Source: Prosthecobacter algae (GTDB lineage Bacteria; Verrucomicrobiota; Verrucomicrobiia; Verrucomicrobiales; Verrucomicrobiaceae). From it: a stretch of DNA of 64,000 nt. Below the pieces are notes generated by a model. It was not told where the DNA came from. It saw only the letters and a list, made by a program, of their open reading frames with translations, and ran no database searches. Of the stretch, positions 44,101 to 51,552 are shown in pieces. The position numbers and the translations under genes are program-made. The stretch spans positions 558,001-622,000 of the forward strand of contig NZ_BAABIA010000002.1 of the NCBI RefSeq assembly GCF_039542385.1, in the 5' to 3' direction. Each line of letters begins with the position of its first letter. Position 1 is the stretch's first letter.

Positions 44101-44389
44101 CCAGCAGGACAGTGGGATGGCGCGTCTTTGCCGCCTGGGCAGAAATGTTCTCCAGCAGCAAGGGCGTAGCCCCGTGCTTTTCGTACAGGGCCCACAGCAG
44201 TTCCACCACGCGGCCATAGTCCGGCTGGCTGACCAGCAGGGAGAGATATTCATTGGCCAGACGCGTTTCCCTGGCCGTCCACGATTTCGGCGGCTCCTGG
44301 GCCGTCAGCGGTGCCATGAGGCATGCCACACACATCACCGCCAGAGGAAGGCGGTGTTTCAGACCTTTTTTGCGGAGGACAACCTGCAT
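38156..44389 (-). CDS. Giant exported TPR protein (2077 aa)
   Basis: Enormous periplasmic or secreted solenoid. I start at the ATG at 44389 (MQVVLRKKGLKHRLPLAVMCVACLMAPLTAQEP), which has a basic n-region and hydrophobic core; a start nine codons upstream adds nothing useful. The whole length is helical tetratricopeptide-like repeats (for example HPTVLLVQGHLFRRAGNLKK, PQAWIELGTLALAAGRPEEA, ALENLAEHYKSTGQDEAERR, PYLRELALLHERLGQDKEAL), with no other domain recognised and a Pro-rich end (GLPPPTPLP). It likely works as a scaffold for envelope proteins (inference). The downstream lipoprotein gene overlaps its stop, and the SNase gene follows. It is divergent from a pseudopilin gene across an AT-rich region. 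Confidence 0.85.
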   Translation of the reverse strand: MQVVLRKKGLKHRLPLAVMCVACLMAPLTAQEPPKSWTARETRLANEYLSLLVSQPDYGRVVELLWALYEKHGATPLLLENISAQAAKTRHPTVLLVQGHLFRRAGNLKKAAQLYDEVLETTPKNAVALRSRADLAREMADPSLAYSLIQRWVEGLADNDSTLPQAWIELGTLALAAGRPEEAARAWEKAARLRPGDADLARQVAELLLRAGFADRAATFYSTLAEQGDPQKRLGALYDLARILEQADQFAKADAALLKGLALLDFRDGRYAEFFRRRVRLHERFGNLDDLRQQLQATVNQKPVSEAALRDLVRFFEITVDLDEQLSALRALVKEVPQVDDYRWELVRALLDHDGAAEAATLLDERMKGDGSDLPAIVFLRCEADLRQGKPAEATLRLQQLLGSQGQTQEVEKQALHFAQTRALDVVIELILKSRVERDPGKAEAVFELAGFYRARKELAKSETLLRQFTGQAPTEVEKQRRLNDAAAFLASGSDLDSAIILAREAAGKPSAGREEWLRLADLLAEHGDSDEAANLLEKAWQASTTDEDRLDVDERLFSVLMGEQKTEARQVQGTAGDFRLPDAFTGKGFASSGTEEKMETPLPAAVIGQAKRLFDPLVQEADSPQLKAVGRDEEVFRAAWWAIRTENVPIAYVLFRRLQTDPVTGLLRELSLEAEKLLLDLAITDKNNALAMRLLRHLLQRDASGKVRYTLRLGELLMEAEQSAVAVTQNSRWLYGGASIPPATQAAKLLEEAYREMPESDQLLSALTQTYILQRRMDDALKLWREAVKKASGTAAIPLLERYGDLLLRQNRLEEYVQVQIQIVERETDVKRRREAFRRFADRLLWSAQGGELAPDVSKVRLQLLQKALTEQMRKHPFDGFYHEALALVYERDGDDARAFQAMKQAYYTSPETPFSLGQLREAALRVSDLKAAIYFQKQIAATAPAAELAAESRRLVELLEQTFQIAEADRVRRRLESRFSQDAAALENLAEHYKSTGQDEAERRVYEQVARVRPWDARSRLRIALKSLRLADDAAAARDLREILERTQALAPPLQAGSPERLPWPLSDLRKSGTPGPVSEITGLLDTVPGLDTPEVSRLRAFLNLPRPEFMELPEPVELVRLRAIEEMGRLLVRQKDEAALQVWVKEWSLPEKLPMERLWALYYAEAGPDFRSLLRQTFKDTPTLESRFCLLWLTLRSHGMEDAIAWTRQGGLAAGMMDERKRLMLAVVAMLGDLDTFRFDKGELAGLGAARLLMNASILEITRDLQDQQRYAEALELGESLRRNSTALADDYAFFLSRIAESAERWDLARQYLGMVVRGPVLPGNYRGTYDPYLYSLSTANRLASSGPEREETLRVAWKRLQSIPDSALTRLRKSAVAGLAGAQDTAASELQDFIAGDFLGARRMGETQGLLMPQGSTRNEEPMHLRALWEETREIQASFVQQGLAGVVQQANEGLAATWGSVGLSSRSGMEFGEWRLGHLMRQLREVDYPTRLRMIREFLASVDMRLEVSVDTLSELGGRLESQGMAREAIDVYRLLPDRAPANPEYAQWLIRASESARETQMGLKFTLQLLLAEPPMKPPQPGNEVLREKHAFFLAQDFDVPELHRRGFLPEVTRVLQGRIPHEVPYLRELALLHERLGQDKEALAAWDRLHLAFSTNAESGILADAESCLHRARLQQKMGRAGAALESLRIVPLTESSGALGREVLKLRGTLLAEQGAWEEFNGLMAVAVERKSLDSMAHLAELLRAHGRATEALNLLTQGERRVQENGDRFYLRLEILKLLAHESTWTPERGRAQVASLFRVRSRDREILKQFTAWMEAQAKGANQKNWVALLRAEARAGLDRPLAALALCALASALPETAGDDIAYGWAAAAEGDRVCLELGAEALLKGGRARWAWDACLALQDLPTLRLDGRKLPLMVRVAHAMGERVIVQEFFAEVIRRSVPGGVQPVEWAQAFEDAGEPGLARELYQEALQKLESTQSMQPDLSVAWVRFLIRHQEPEMAEIYLMKHHWALVNDSASLIFELYQAWGKLASIETELPKFHLPVGVEKEVLFLSRRAQGLPPPTPLP

Positions 44390-44511
44390 GTGTCGTGAGG
44401 AATACGAGCATACCACGCTCCATGTTCTTCCAGAAGGTAAAAGGCGACCAAAACGGCTTCTCCATCAATGAAGTCAGTGGACACAAAGGTTACCAGAACC
44501 CTGATCATCAT

Positions 44512-44536
44512 ATTATCAATAATGATAATAATTTAC
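44512..44536. promoter_or_regulatory. AT-rich palindromic element in divergent promoter region
   Basis: ATTATCA-ATAA-TGATAAT (44512-44529) is a perfect 7-4-7 inverted repeat. The overlapping stretch 44518-44536 matches a Fur-type 19-mer at 15 of 19 positions, which in AT-rich DNA is only suggestive. It lies between the giant TPR gene (minus) and the pseudopilin (plus). Confidence 0.3.
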
Positions 44537-44618
44537 TCAAACGAGTCTCATATTTATGAAATTCCGGATTGTCTTGGGGTTAAAAATTCCATAAATTCAC
44601 GGTGTTATCCTATTGCGC

Positions 44619-45050
44619 ATGAAAGCCGCGATCCATTCCCAGAACATTCATTCCGGTTTCAGCCTTATCGAAATGCTGATGACCCTGAGTATTCTAGGGA
44701 TCATGACCAGCCTGGCGCTGGCTTGGTTCGGCGGCGATGTGGGGGCAGTGAGGCAAGCCCGTGACCAGCGGAATGCCCAGACGCTTTGCACCCTGTGCCA
44801 ATCCGTGGAGGCTGCGGGAATCAACCTCGCGGCGGAGGAATCGACCGCGCTGGATGTTCTGCGCCGACTGGTGGAAGGCGTCACCATTCAAAAAGGTGCC
44901 CTGAAGGGTCGTACCTTCCAGCTTCCTGGCCTGGGGAAAGAGGAACTGGAAGCCGCCTCCCGTTACATTACCATCCAGGATGGACAGGTACGCTACGAAC
45001 CCAACGGTCAGGTTACACCTGGGCAGACCCCATCGGGTGAACAGATCTAA
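44619..45050 (+). CDS. Type II/IV pseudopilin-like protein
   Basis: A 143-residue prepilin. The class III signal is plain: a short leader to Gly, then FSLIEMLMTLSILGIMTSLALAWF, with the cleavage after Gly, Phe +1 and Glu +5. The mature part is hydrophilic and contains two Cys close together (TLCTLCQSV). The ATG at 44619 leaves a 13-residue leader, the usual size; an upstream TTG is also in frame. Probably a minor pseudopilin of a type II secretion or pilus-like system whose other genes are outside the window. Confidence 0.88.
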   Translation: MKAAIHSQNIHSGFSLIEMLMTLSILGIMTSLALAWFGGDVGAVRQARDQRNAQTLCTLCQSVEAAGINLAAEESTALDVLRRLVEGVTIQKGALKGRTFQLPGLGKEELEAASRYITIQDGQVRYEPNGQVTPGQTPSGEQI

Positions 45051-45107
45051 AGCTCCCCAGGAGACCCTTTGACCTTTGCGCTGGGGACTCCAAAGTGGCC
45101 CTTGCCC

Positions 45108-46394
45108 ATGGTGAACCGCGCCTCCCTTTTCCTAGCCCTGCGCTACCTGCGCCCCAAACGCTCCTTTCTCTCGGTGATCACAGCGATCTCCATCCTCGGA
45201 GTCGCTGTGGGCGTGCTGATGATGGTGGTGGTGCGCGCCGTCATGCTCGGTTTTGAAGTGGACTTCCGAGACACCCTTGTAGGGGCGGAACCCCACGTGC
45301 TGGTGGCCAAGGACAGCAGCGCCCAAAACGCCCCACCCTGGCAGGAAGCGCTTAAAGCGGCCCGCGCGCAAGCGGGCACCGTTTCCGCCGCACCCTACGC
45401 GGGCGGCATTCTCTACATGGCCCGGGATGACTACCAGACAGGCACGCAGGTCTTTGGCCTGTCCCGCGACGAAGGGGCCGCCAACCTCAACAAGCTGACC
45501 CGCCACCTTCTGGACGGCAGCCTCGACCTTCCTGAGGACAGCATCGTCATCAGCGATTACCACGCCCAGCAGCTCGGTGTGCGTGTGGGTGAGGAGATCA
45601 GCGTCTATGCCTCCCAAAATGTGAACCAGGCCGTGCGGCAATACGGCCTGGCTGAAGACCAGGAATCCGAGGAGAAAAAAAAGGCGATCCTGGATGCCAT
45701 CAAGCTGAACCCGCAGACCCTGCGTGTCTCTGGCGTGCTACGGTCCGAGACAGGCGGCTACAACGGCTACGTCTCACTGAAAACCGGCCAAAAACTCTTC
45801 CAGTTAGGCCAGGAGGTCACTGGAATCGCTATGGAAATCAAGGATCCTCAGCAGGCCAAGGAGTTCGCCGCCGGAATGAAGCCTGGGCTGCCGAGCTGGA
45901 CCTTCACGCTGTGGACAGATGCAGGCGAATCCCGCCTGGCTGCCATGCAGAATGAGCAGACGATGATGAAGTTTGTCCTGCTCATCATCGCTGTGGTCGC
46001 CGCCTTTTCCGTGATGAACACTACCATCACCGTCACCACACAGAAACGGCGCGAGATCGGCGTGCTGGCCGCCCTGGGCAGCCGCCCGTGGCAGATCGTG
46101 AATGTGTTTCTCCTCCAGGCCATCGTGGTGGGGGTCATCGGCACCTTTGTCGGTCTCGCGGGCAGCATGATCGTGCTCTGGCTACGCAATGACATCCGTT
46201 CCCTTCTGACATTGGCCACCGGTGGGCAGGTACATGCAGTGGAGGGAGTGTTCCTTTCCACCATCCCGGCCCACATCCAGCCCTGGGATGTCACCCTCAC
46301 CTGCCTCATTTCCGTGGCCCTGTGCGTCGTCGCCGGGTTGATCCCCGCCTGGTTTGCCTCCCGGGTGGAACCTGCCGTGGCCCTGCGAGACTGA
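45108..46394 (+). CDS. ABC transporter permease, LolC/LolE family (first copy)
   Basis: Inner-membrane permease of 428 residues in the FtsX/MacB group, like LolC/LolE that release lipoproteins from the inner membrane. Starts with LFLALRYLRPKRSFLSVITAISILGVAVGVLMMVVVRAVM (first helix), has a large periplasmic domain (about 50-265), then three helices (MKFVLLIIAVVAAFSVMNTT, VFLLQAIVVGVIGTFVGLAGS, and the last before WFASRVEPAVALRD). The ATG at 45108 matches the second copy's N terminus (VNRASLF against LSNAPLF). It is followed after eight bases by a paralogue. An ATP-binding LolD gene is not in the window. Confidence 0.9.
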   Translation: MVNRASLFLALRYLRPKRSFLSVITAISILGVAVGVLMMVVVRAVMLGFEVDFRDTLVGAEPHVLVAKDSSAQNAPPWQEALKAARAQAGTVSAAPYAGGILYMARDDYQTGTQVFGLSRDEGAANLNKLTRHLLDGSLDLPEDSIVISDYHAQQLGVRVGEEISVYASQNVNQAVRQYGLAEDQESEEKKKAILDAIKLNPQTLRVSGVLRSETGGYNGYVSLKTGQKLFQLGQEVTGIAMEIKDPQQAKEFAAGMKPGLPSWTFTLWTDAGESRLAAMQNEQTMMKFVLLIIAVVAAFSVMNTTITVTTQKRREIGVLAALGSRPWQIVNVFLLQAIVVGVIGTFVGLAGSMIVLWLRNDIRSLLTLATGGQVHAVEGVFLSTIPAHIQPWDVTLTCLISVALCVVAGLIPAWFASRVEPAVALRD

Positions 46395-46402
46395 CCTTCC
46401 CC

Positions 46403-47731
46403 ATGCTTTCCAACGCCCCTCTCTTTCTGGCTCTGCGTTACCTCCGGCCCAAGCGGTCGCTGGTCTCCATCATCTCGCTCATCTCGGTGCTTGGCGTCAT
46501 GCTCGGCGTGGGCGTGCTGGTGGTGGTGATGTCCGTCTTCAAAGGCTGGCAGGTCGAGTTCAAGCAACTGCTCCTCGGCTTTGAGCCGCATGTGGTTTTG
46601 GTGCAGGACAGCCCTTTCGTGGGGGAACTCCCTGAAGGCGCCCCGAAGCCCTTCCGCTCCAACTGGCGTGAGGTGCTGAAGGACATGAAACAGCGCCCGG
46701 GCGTTCTTTCCGCCACCCCCATCGCCGAAGGGATGATCGCTGCCCGCAATGGCGATTCCGACCCTGAGGCAGCCGAGCTTTTGGGGCTGCGAGATGAGGC
46801 GGACAACGACCTGCTGAAAAAGCTCTCCAAACATCTCCTCGAGGGCGAGTTTAACCTCAAGGAGGACAACATCATCATCACCGACAAGCTGGCGAAAAAG
46901 CTGAAGGTCAAAGTGGGGGATGTGCTCTCCATTCTCGCTTCCGACACGATCCGTCAAATGATCCGCAACCTCCGCGAGGCGGAAGAAACAACCGACCCCG
47001 CCCAGGCCAGCGCCGCCCGCGAAGAAATCGTCGTCCTGCCGCGAGACCTCACGGTCGTCGCCATCGTCCGGGCGGACACGGCCGGGGATCGTTGCTACAC
47101 GCCGCTCAATGTCGGCCAGGAGCTCTTCAACCTTGAAGGCGATGTCAGCGGCCTGGAGATTGAGCTCGCCAATCCGGACCAGGCCGAGGACTTCGTGCAG
47201 CAGCTTTTTGAGGCCAATGCGCTGCCCATGGACTGGAATGCGCGCACCTGGATCAACACCCTCGGTTCCAAGCTGCGGGATGTGGAAAACCAGCAGTCAC
47301 TGATGTATTTCCTGCTCTTCTTCATCATGCTTGTGGCCGCCATCTGCGTGATGAACACAACCATCACCGTCACCGTGCAAAAGCGACGTGAGATCGGCAT
47401 CCTCACCGCGCTTGGCAGCCGGGCGCAGCAGATCATCGGCATCTTCCTGGTACAGGCGGGAATTGTGGCCGTCTTTGGCATCATTCTTGGCATCATCGGC
47501 GGCATGACTGTTCTGCATTTCCGCAACGATCTGCGCGACCTGATCGCTGAAAAAACCGGTCGTGATTTCTTCTCCAAGGACATCTATTTCCTCAGCGAAA
47601 TCCCCGCCCACATCCAGATGGTGGACCTCTCTTTTATCTGCGGTCTGGCCATCGTGCTCTGCCTTCTGGCCGCTCTCATCCCTGCCTGGTTTGCGGCGCG
47701 CGTGGACCCTGCTGTGGCCCTGCGGGATTAA
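46403..47731 (+). CDS. ABC transporter permease, LolC/LolE family (second copy)
   Basis: Paralogue of the preceding permease, 442 residues. The N-terminal LFLALRYLRPKRSLVSIISLISVLGVMLGVGVLVVVM and the C-terminal WFAARVDPAVALRD align closely with it, as do VMNTTITVTVQKRREIGILTALGSR and the helix before it, so the two arose by tandem duplication and probably pair as a heterodimer. The periplasmic domains have diverged more. The ATG at 46403 lies eight bases after the first gene's stop. The longer frame to 46322 overlaps the first gene and is not needed. Confidence 0.9.
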   Translation: MLSNAPLFLALRYLRPKRSLVSIISLISVLGVMLGVGVLVVVMSVFKGWQVEFKQLLLGFEPHVVLVQDSPFVGELPEGAPKPFRSNWREVLKDMKQRPGVLSATPIAEGMIAARNGDSDPEAAELLGLRDEADNDLLKKLSKHLLEGEFNLKEDNIIITDKLAKKLKVKVGDVLSILASDTIRQMIRNLREAEETTDPAQASAAREEIVVLPRDLTVVAIVRADTAGDRCYTPLNVGQELFNLEGDVSGLEIELANPDQAEDFVQQLFEANALPMDWNARTWINTLGSKLRDVENQQSLMYFLLFFIMLVAAICVMNTTITVTVQKRREIGILTALGSRAQQIIGIFLVQAGIVAVFGIILGIIGGMTVLHFRNDLRDLIAEKTGRDFFSKDIYFLSEIPAHIQMVDLSFICGLAIVLCLLAALIPAWFAARVDPAVALRD

Positions 47732-47790
47732 AGTGGCTTTCTTCTGTCCCGCTGAAATCCTTTCCTGCTGTCTGCGTTCCCCATGTGCTC

Positions 47791-48696
47791 ATGATCCGCC
47801 TTCCTCTTTCCGCCTGCGCCCTTGCCCTTCTACTCACTGCCTGCGGTGAAGAAAAGAAAATCACCCGTGCCCCTGCAACGCCAGCGCCTGCCGTTCCGGC
47901 ATCTCCTGCCCCGACTCCGGCGGCACCCACCGCCGAAGCTGCCAAGGCCGTTTATTGGACCGCCGAAAAGCTCCACACCGAGATCAAGTACCACAACCAC
48001 GAATACGCTGGCAATGGCGAGTTCAGCATAGAGGACGGCCAGCCCGTAGCCCTCAGTCTGCGGGAGGCCAAAGTGACCAACCTCGTCTTCTTGGAAAAAT
48101 TCAAGCCGCTGGCCCTCGACCTCAGCGGAACCCCGATCAAGGACATCCGCCCACTCCGGGGCATGAAGCTCATCGAGCTCTACCTGGAAGACAGCCCCAT
48201 CACGGATCTGTCCCCCCTACGCGGCATGCCGCTGCAAAAGATCTACCTTAGCCGCACCCCTGTCGTTGATCTCAGTGCCCTGGAAGGCGCACCGCTCACG
48301 GAAGTAAACATTGTGGACACCAAGGTCGCCGATGTAACACCCCTCTCCAAAAGTCCGATCCAGATGCTTTGGCTCAGCGGCACGCCAGTTGAAAGTATCA
48401 CCGGCCTCAAAGGCATGCCCCTGGTCTCCCTGACCCTGCATCGTAGCAAAGTGAAGGACCTGTCACCGCTCAGTGGCAGCGCCCTCCAGCGGCTGCACAT
48501 CGGTGAAACTCCCCTTACAGATCTCACTCCACTCGCAGGCATGGGCCTCACGCGGCTCGTCTTCACCCCTGCCTCCATCACCCACGGCCTGGACACCGCC
48601 AAGACCCTGCCCTTGAAAGAAATCGGAACCCGCTTTGACGAAACCGGCAGTGATCTCCTCCCTCCCGCAGCCTTCTGGGCGCAGCAGGGGAAATAG
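47791..48696 (+). CDS. Leucine-rich-repeat lipoprotein
   Basis: A 301-residue lipoprotein, lipobox LTAC with Cys18, followed by a Pro/Ala linker and then a chain of short leucine-rich repeats of about 21-23 residues (LALDLSGTPIKDIRPLRGMK, IELYLEDSPITDLSPLRGMP, QKIYLSRTPVVDLSALEGAP, QMLWLSGTPVESITGLKGMP, VSLTLHRSKVKDLSPLSGSA). Such repeats usually form a curved protein-binding surface. It follows the permeases by 60 bases and may be in their operon. The ATG at 47791 is preferred over a GTG two codons earlier. Target unknown. Confidence 0.85.
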   Translation: MIRLPLSACALALLLTACGEEKKITRAPATPAPAVPASPAPTPAAPTAEAAKAVYWTAEKLHTEIKYHNHEYAGNGEFSIEDGQPVALSLREAKVTNLVFLEKFKPLALDLSGTPIKDIRPLRGMKLIELYLEDSPITDLSPLRGMPLQKIYLSRTPVVDLSALEGAPLTEVNIVDTKVADVTPLSKSPIQMLWLSGTPVESITGLKGMPLVSLTLHRSKVKDLSPLSGSALQRLHIGETPLTDLTPLAGMGLTRLVFTPASITHGLDTAKTLPLKEIGTRFDETGSDLLPPAAFWAQQGK

Positions 48697-48741
48697 GCGG
48701 AAGAGCCTACACCCAGCGAGGGCTTGTATTTGTGGTCTTCA

Positions 48742-48760
48742 TGACGTAAACTACACGTCA
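48742..48760. promoter_or_regulatory. Inverted repeat operator before the antitoxin gene
   Basis: TGACGT (48742-48747) and ACGTCA (48755-48760) are perfect inverted copies with a seven-base spacer, ending two bases before the antitoxin ATG. A site this close to the start would block transcription or translation and fits antitoxin autoregulation. Confidence 0.45.
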
Positions 48761-48762
48761 CT

Positions 48763-49011
48763 ATGAAGACACTGGAAGCTTCTGCCCCCCTTGAAAGGCT
48801 TGGATTGCCCAGTGGTGACCATTGGGTGCGTTTCCATGTTGAAGACGGTTTGATCTCCTTCAACGTCGAAGCTTCCGTTCCCCCGACACAGCCGCTTTTA
48901 TCGGTGCGGAAACCAACGGGTTTTGTTCAGAAATGGAGCGGTTCCGTGCAAAAGCTTGAGGACTCCAGCGATCTTTGGCTTTCCCACATCAACGAGAAGC
49001 ACCTTCGTTGA
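48763..49011 (+). CDS. Probable antitoxin of a PIN-toxin pair
   Basis: An 82-residue protein placed two bases before the PIN gene, so co-transcribed. The second half (LLSVRKPTGFVQKWSGSVQKLEDSSDLWLSHINEKHLR) ends in the KHLR/KHVR motif I recall from antitoxins paired with PIN toxins in Verrucomicrobia. No clear DNA-binding domain is visible in the first half. The inverted repeat just upstream suggests autorepression. With the PIN gene broken, this may now be an orphan antitoxin. Confidence 0.7.
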   Translation: MKTLEASAPLERLGLPSGDHWVRFHVEDGLISFNVEASVPPTQPLLSVRKPTGFVQKWSGSVQKLEDSSDLWLSHINEKHLR

Positions 49012-49013
49012 AC

Positions 49014-49448
49014 ATGCGGCTTCTCATAGATGCCAATGTGCTGCTAGATTGCCTAATTCTGGAAGCCTCGGGGCTTCCGAGAACCGGACAACAGGCTAGC
49101 AACATGGTTTTAGGACTATGTGACACAGGGATGCACGAAGGTTTGGTTGCCTGGCACACCTTGCCCATCATCGCCTATTATCATGGCAGGCAGCACTCAA
49201 AGGAAGAGACAGCAGACATGATTGACATGTTGTTAGGCTTTCTAGAAGTGCCCACCGTCGGCCATACCGAAGCGACAAGATGGAGAGAACACGGGTTGTC
49301 TGATTTTGAAGATGCCCTGCAAGTGGCTGCTGCCATTTCGGGAATGGCAGACATCATCGTCACTTGAAATATTGCCGACTTTTCCGACTGCCTGATTCCA
49401 GCGATGACGCCTGAATCATTCTTGACCACTTACCCACGGGCAAAATAG
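49014..49448 (+). pseudogene. VapC-like PIN toxin interrupted by a nonsense codon
   Basis: The open part (49014-49367, 117 residues) begins MRLLIDANVLLDCL and contains GLSDFEDALQVAAAISGMADIIVT, the PIN-domain pattern with first and third acidic residues. At 49365 the codon is TGA. The same frame continues past it with NIADFSDCLIPAMTPESFLT and stops at TAG 49446-49448. PIN proteins have VTRN(x)DF here, so TGA replaces an expected Arg codon (CGA) by one transition. The truncated product lacks the last conserved Asp and the final strand and helix. Read-through or a sequencing error cannot be excluded. Confidence 0.85.
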
Positions 49449-49460
49449 CAAAATTCCCGC

Positions 49461-51356
49461 TCACTCACCGGCCTTCTGTTTTCCGAACATGCCCAGGGCT
49501 TCGAAGGGAAGGGTAAGTCCTTCTTTGAGGACATTGCCGCTGAGTTTCACGCTGCCTTTGGCCGCCTTGGCCGTGCCTTGAAAGAGGCCTTTGGCACCGC
49601 CGATCGGGCCTTCGGGAGAGACGCGGATGTCATCCAGCGGGCCGCTGATTTCCATGTCGGTCAGGACGTGGCTGAGCGGCAGAGTGATGCGGCCAACAAC
49701 GCCACGCAGATTCGCCCGGGCGCGGCCTTGAACGTATTGTTTCACCAAGTCCACCGTGCCGGTGGCGGTGACGGTGACAGCTTCGCTGCGGCCTTTGAAC
49801 GGATCAATGGTGGCCACGCCTTTGTTCATGGAGAAGGTGACCTGAAACTCGCCAGCCCCAGCGCGACCACGATCTGGCAGCAGTTTGGGAAACAGCGCGT
49901 AGGTTTGTTCCAACAAAGGGATGTGGACCACAGGCGCGTTTGAGAGGATGAGGCTGCCGCTGCCGGTGGAGCGGATGGGGTTGCTGCAGATGGCTCCGCG
50001 GTAAGTGAGCGATAGATCCGAATCATCTAAACTAGCACTGATTTTCCCCAGCCAAGGTTTCAGCCGTGCAAGCCGCAGAGCCTGGAGGGAAACCTGCGAA
50101 TCCGTGAGAATGCGCCCATCATAACTGGCATCCAGCATAAATCGTCCCCCCAAGAGTTGCCCCTTCAAATCATCGAAGTGCCACTGGCCACCCTGACGGG
50201 AAATCTGGCCGGTGATGCCCTCAATCGCCAACGGTTGATCCCGCACAGTTACGATGATGGCGGCGGGTTTTCGTAACTGGGCACTGGTCAGCGTCCAAAC
50301 TGGCGGCTCTTGGCTCAGGTCCAAAACAAAGTCTTTGGCCAGAATGTCTGGAAACGTTTTGACCGTCAGCGCAGTGGGGAGTTGAGATCCAAGCAACGGA
50401 TAATTGCGGGCGAGTTCCAGGAGATCCGCCGGCCCACTGAGGCGGGCGATGGTGAGGGTGCGAGCTCTTCCCAAATAGGCGGCCTCAAATTCATCGCTGC
50501 GGTTGGCGCTGTCCGTGAGGGTGCCGCTGAGATTGAGCGGGGTCTGCGACCAGCCCTCACGGCTCATTTCGATCAGCGCGCTGCCTTGCGTGAGCTGGAA
50601 GTCGCCGCTCAGCCGCAGCCCACCTTGGGAGACCTGGCCCTCCACCATCGCATTTTTTAAGGGCACACCGCGCCACTCCACCTGCTGGCCCGCTCCTCGA
50701 AGGTCCGCGTTCCAGATGACCGGGCTGTTTCTCAGATCCACAGCAAACTCGCCTGTGATCTGAAATGGCCCTGCCTCTGAATTGAAGCTGAGCGTGCGAA
50801 AGACGGAACGTAGAGACTGCCAATCGGGAGTAAACGGTGTCTTGTCACGGCCCTCAGACGGGGAAGTAGAAGTGAGAACTTCGCCTTTCACATCCACAAG
50901 CAAAGCCCCCTGGCCCAATCGTAGGTGCGCCACGTCCACCTGACCTTCACGCACCACGGAATCGAGGGTGAAAGGGTTCACGGTGATGGCACCTTCTTCA
51001 TCCTGGAGCGTGAGCACGGCGTCTTCCGCAAGCCAGCGCGTGATGGCAGTGCCGTGTTCCCAGGACTGGCCCCACTCCACATCCACATGCAGGGCGCTGA
51101 TCTGGAGCAGGGGCGGTCGGTTCCCAGAGACTTGGCTCAGCACGGCGTCTTGCAACGTGATGCCACCCCAGAGCGACCAAGACTCACTCTTGGAAGTCAA
51201 CGAAAGACCACGGGCCGCCAGGCTTTCCTTCACCTGCACCTGGGCGCGACTGACTAGCCACTCGCAGCCGAACCACAACACAGTCGCCACCACAGCGAGA
51301 ACGATGAGGGGCACGCGCAGCCTGCGAGCGAGCGATGGAGCTGAGACCGTGGACAT
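49461..51356 (-). CDS. AsmA-like/DUF3971-type envelope protein
   Basis: A 631-residue protein anchored by one N-terminal membrane segment (RVPLIVLAVVATVLWFGCEWLV). The rest is repetitive beta-sheet, with the C-terminal part (GRAGAGEFQVTFSMNKGVATIDPFKGRSEAVTVTATGTVDLVKQYV and VLTDMEISGPLDDIRVSPEGP) matching the AsmA/TamB-like C-terminal pattern. Such proteins are bridge-like lipid-transfer or assembly factors between inner and outer membrane. The gene stands alone: convergent with the PIN pseudogene and divergent from the GH25-like gene. Confidence 0.75.
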   Translation of the reverse strand: MSTVSAPSLARRLRVPLIVLAVVATVLWFGCEWLVSRAQVQVKESLAARGLSLTSKSESWSLWGGITLQDAVLSQVSGNRPPLLQISALHVDVEWGQSWEHGTAITRWLAEDAVLTLQDEEGAITVNPFTLDSVVREGQVDVAHLRLGQGALLVDVKGEVLTSTSPSEGRDKTPFTPDWQSLRSVFRTLSFNSEAGPFQITGEFAVDLRNSPVIWNADLRGAGQQVEWRGVPLKNAMVEGQVSQGGLRLSGDFQLTQGSALIEMSREGWSQTPLNLSGTLTDSANRSDEFEAAYLGRARTLTIARLSGPADLLELARNYPLLGSQLPTALTVKTFPDILAKDFVLDLSQEPPVWTLTSAQLRKPAAIIVTVRDQPLAIEGITGQISRQGGQWHFDDLKGQLLGGRFMLDASYDGRILTDSQVSLQALRLARLKPWLGKISASLDDSDLSLTYRGAICSNPIRSTGSGSLILSNAPVVHIPLLEQTYALFPKLLPDRGRAGAGEFQVTFSMNKGVATIDPFKGRSEAVTVTATGTVDLVKQYVQGRARANLRGVVGRITLPLSHVLTDMEISGPLDDIRVSPEGPIGGAKGLFQGTAKAAKGSVKLSGNVLKEGLTLPFEALGMFGKQKAGE

Positions 51357-51552
51357 AACTCCATAGAAACGAATGCGGCTGGCTGGATACGCCTACCAAT
51401 CTACCCAGCCGTGCAGGTCGAAATGCCCGAGCCTTTTTCAACCGCACAATTTCTCTCGTGAAAACTCTCCGTTTCCTGTAAACGGATGGGCACATTGGGA
51501 ATGTGTGAGGTTCTTTAGATCCTCCTTCCTTTTGACCTCGTTTTCGCCCCCC

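Noticed and set aside
1689-44389. The near-identical size of two proteins (2076 and 2077 residues)
   Set aside because: One is FnIII/Ig beta-sheet and the other helical TPR, and no sequence similarity is visible; the equal length is chance.
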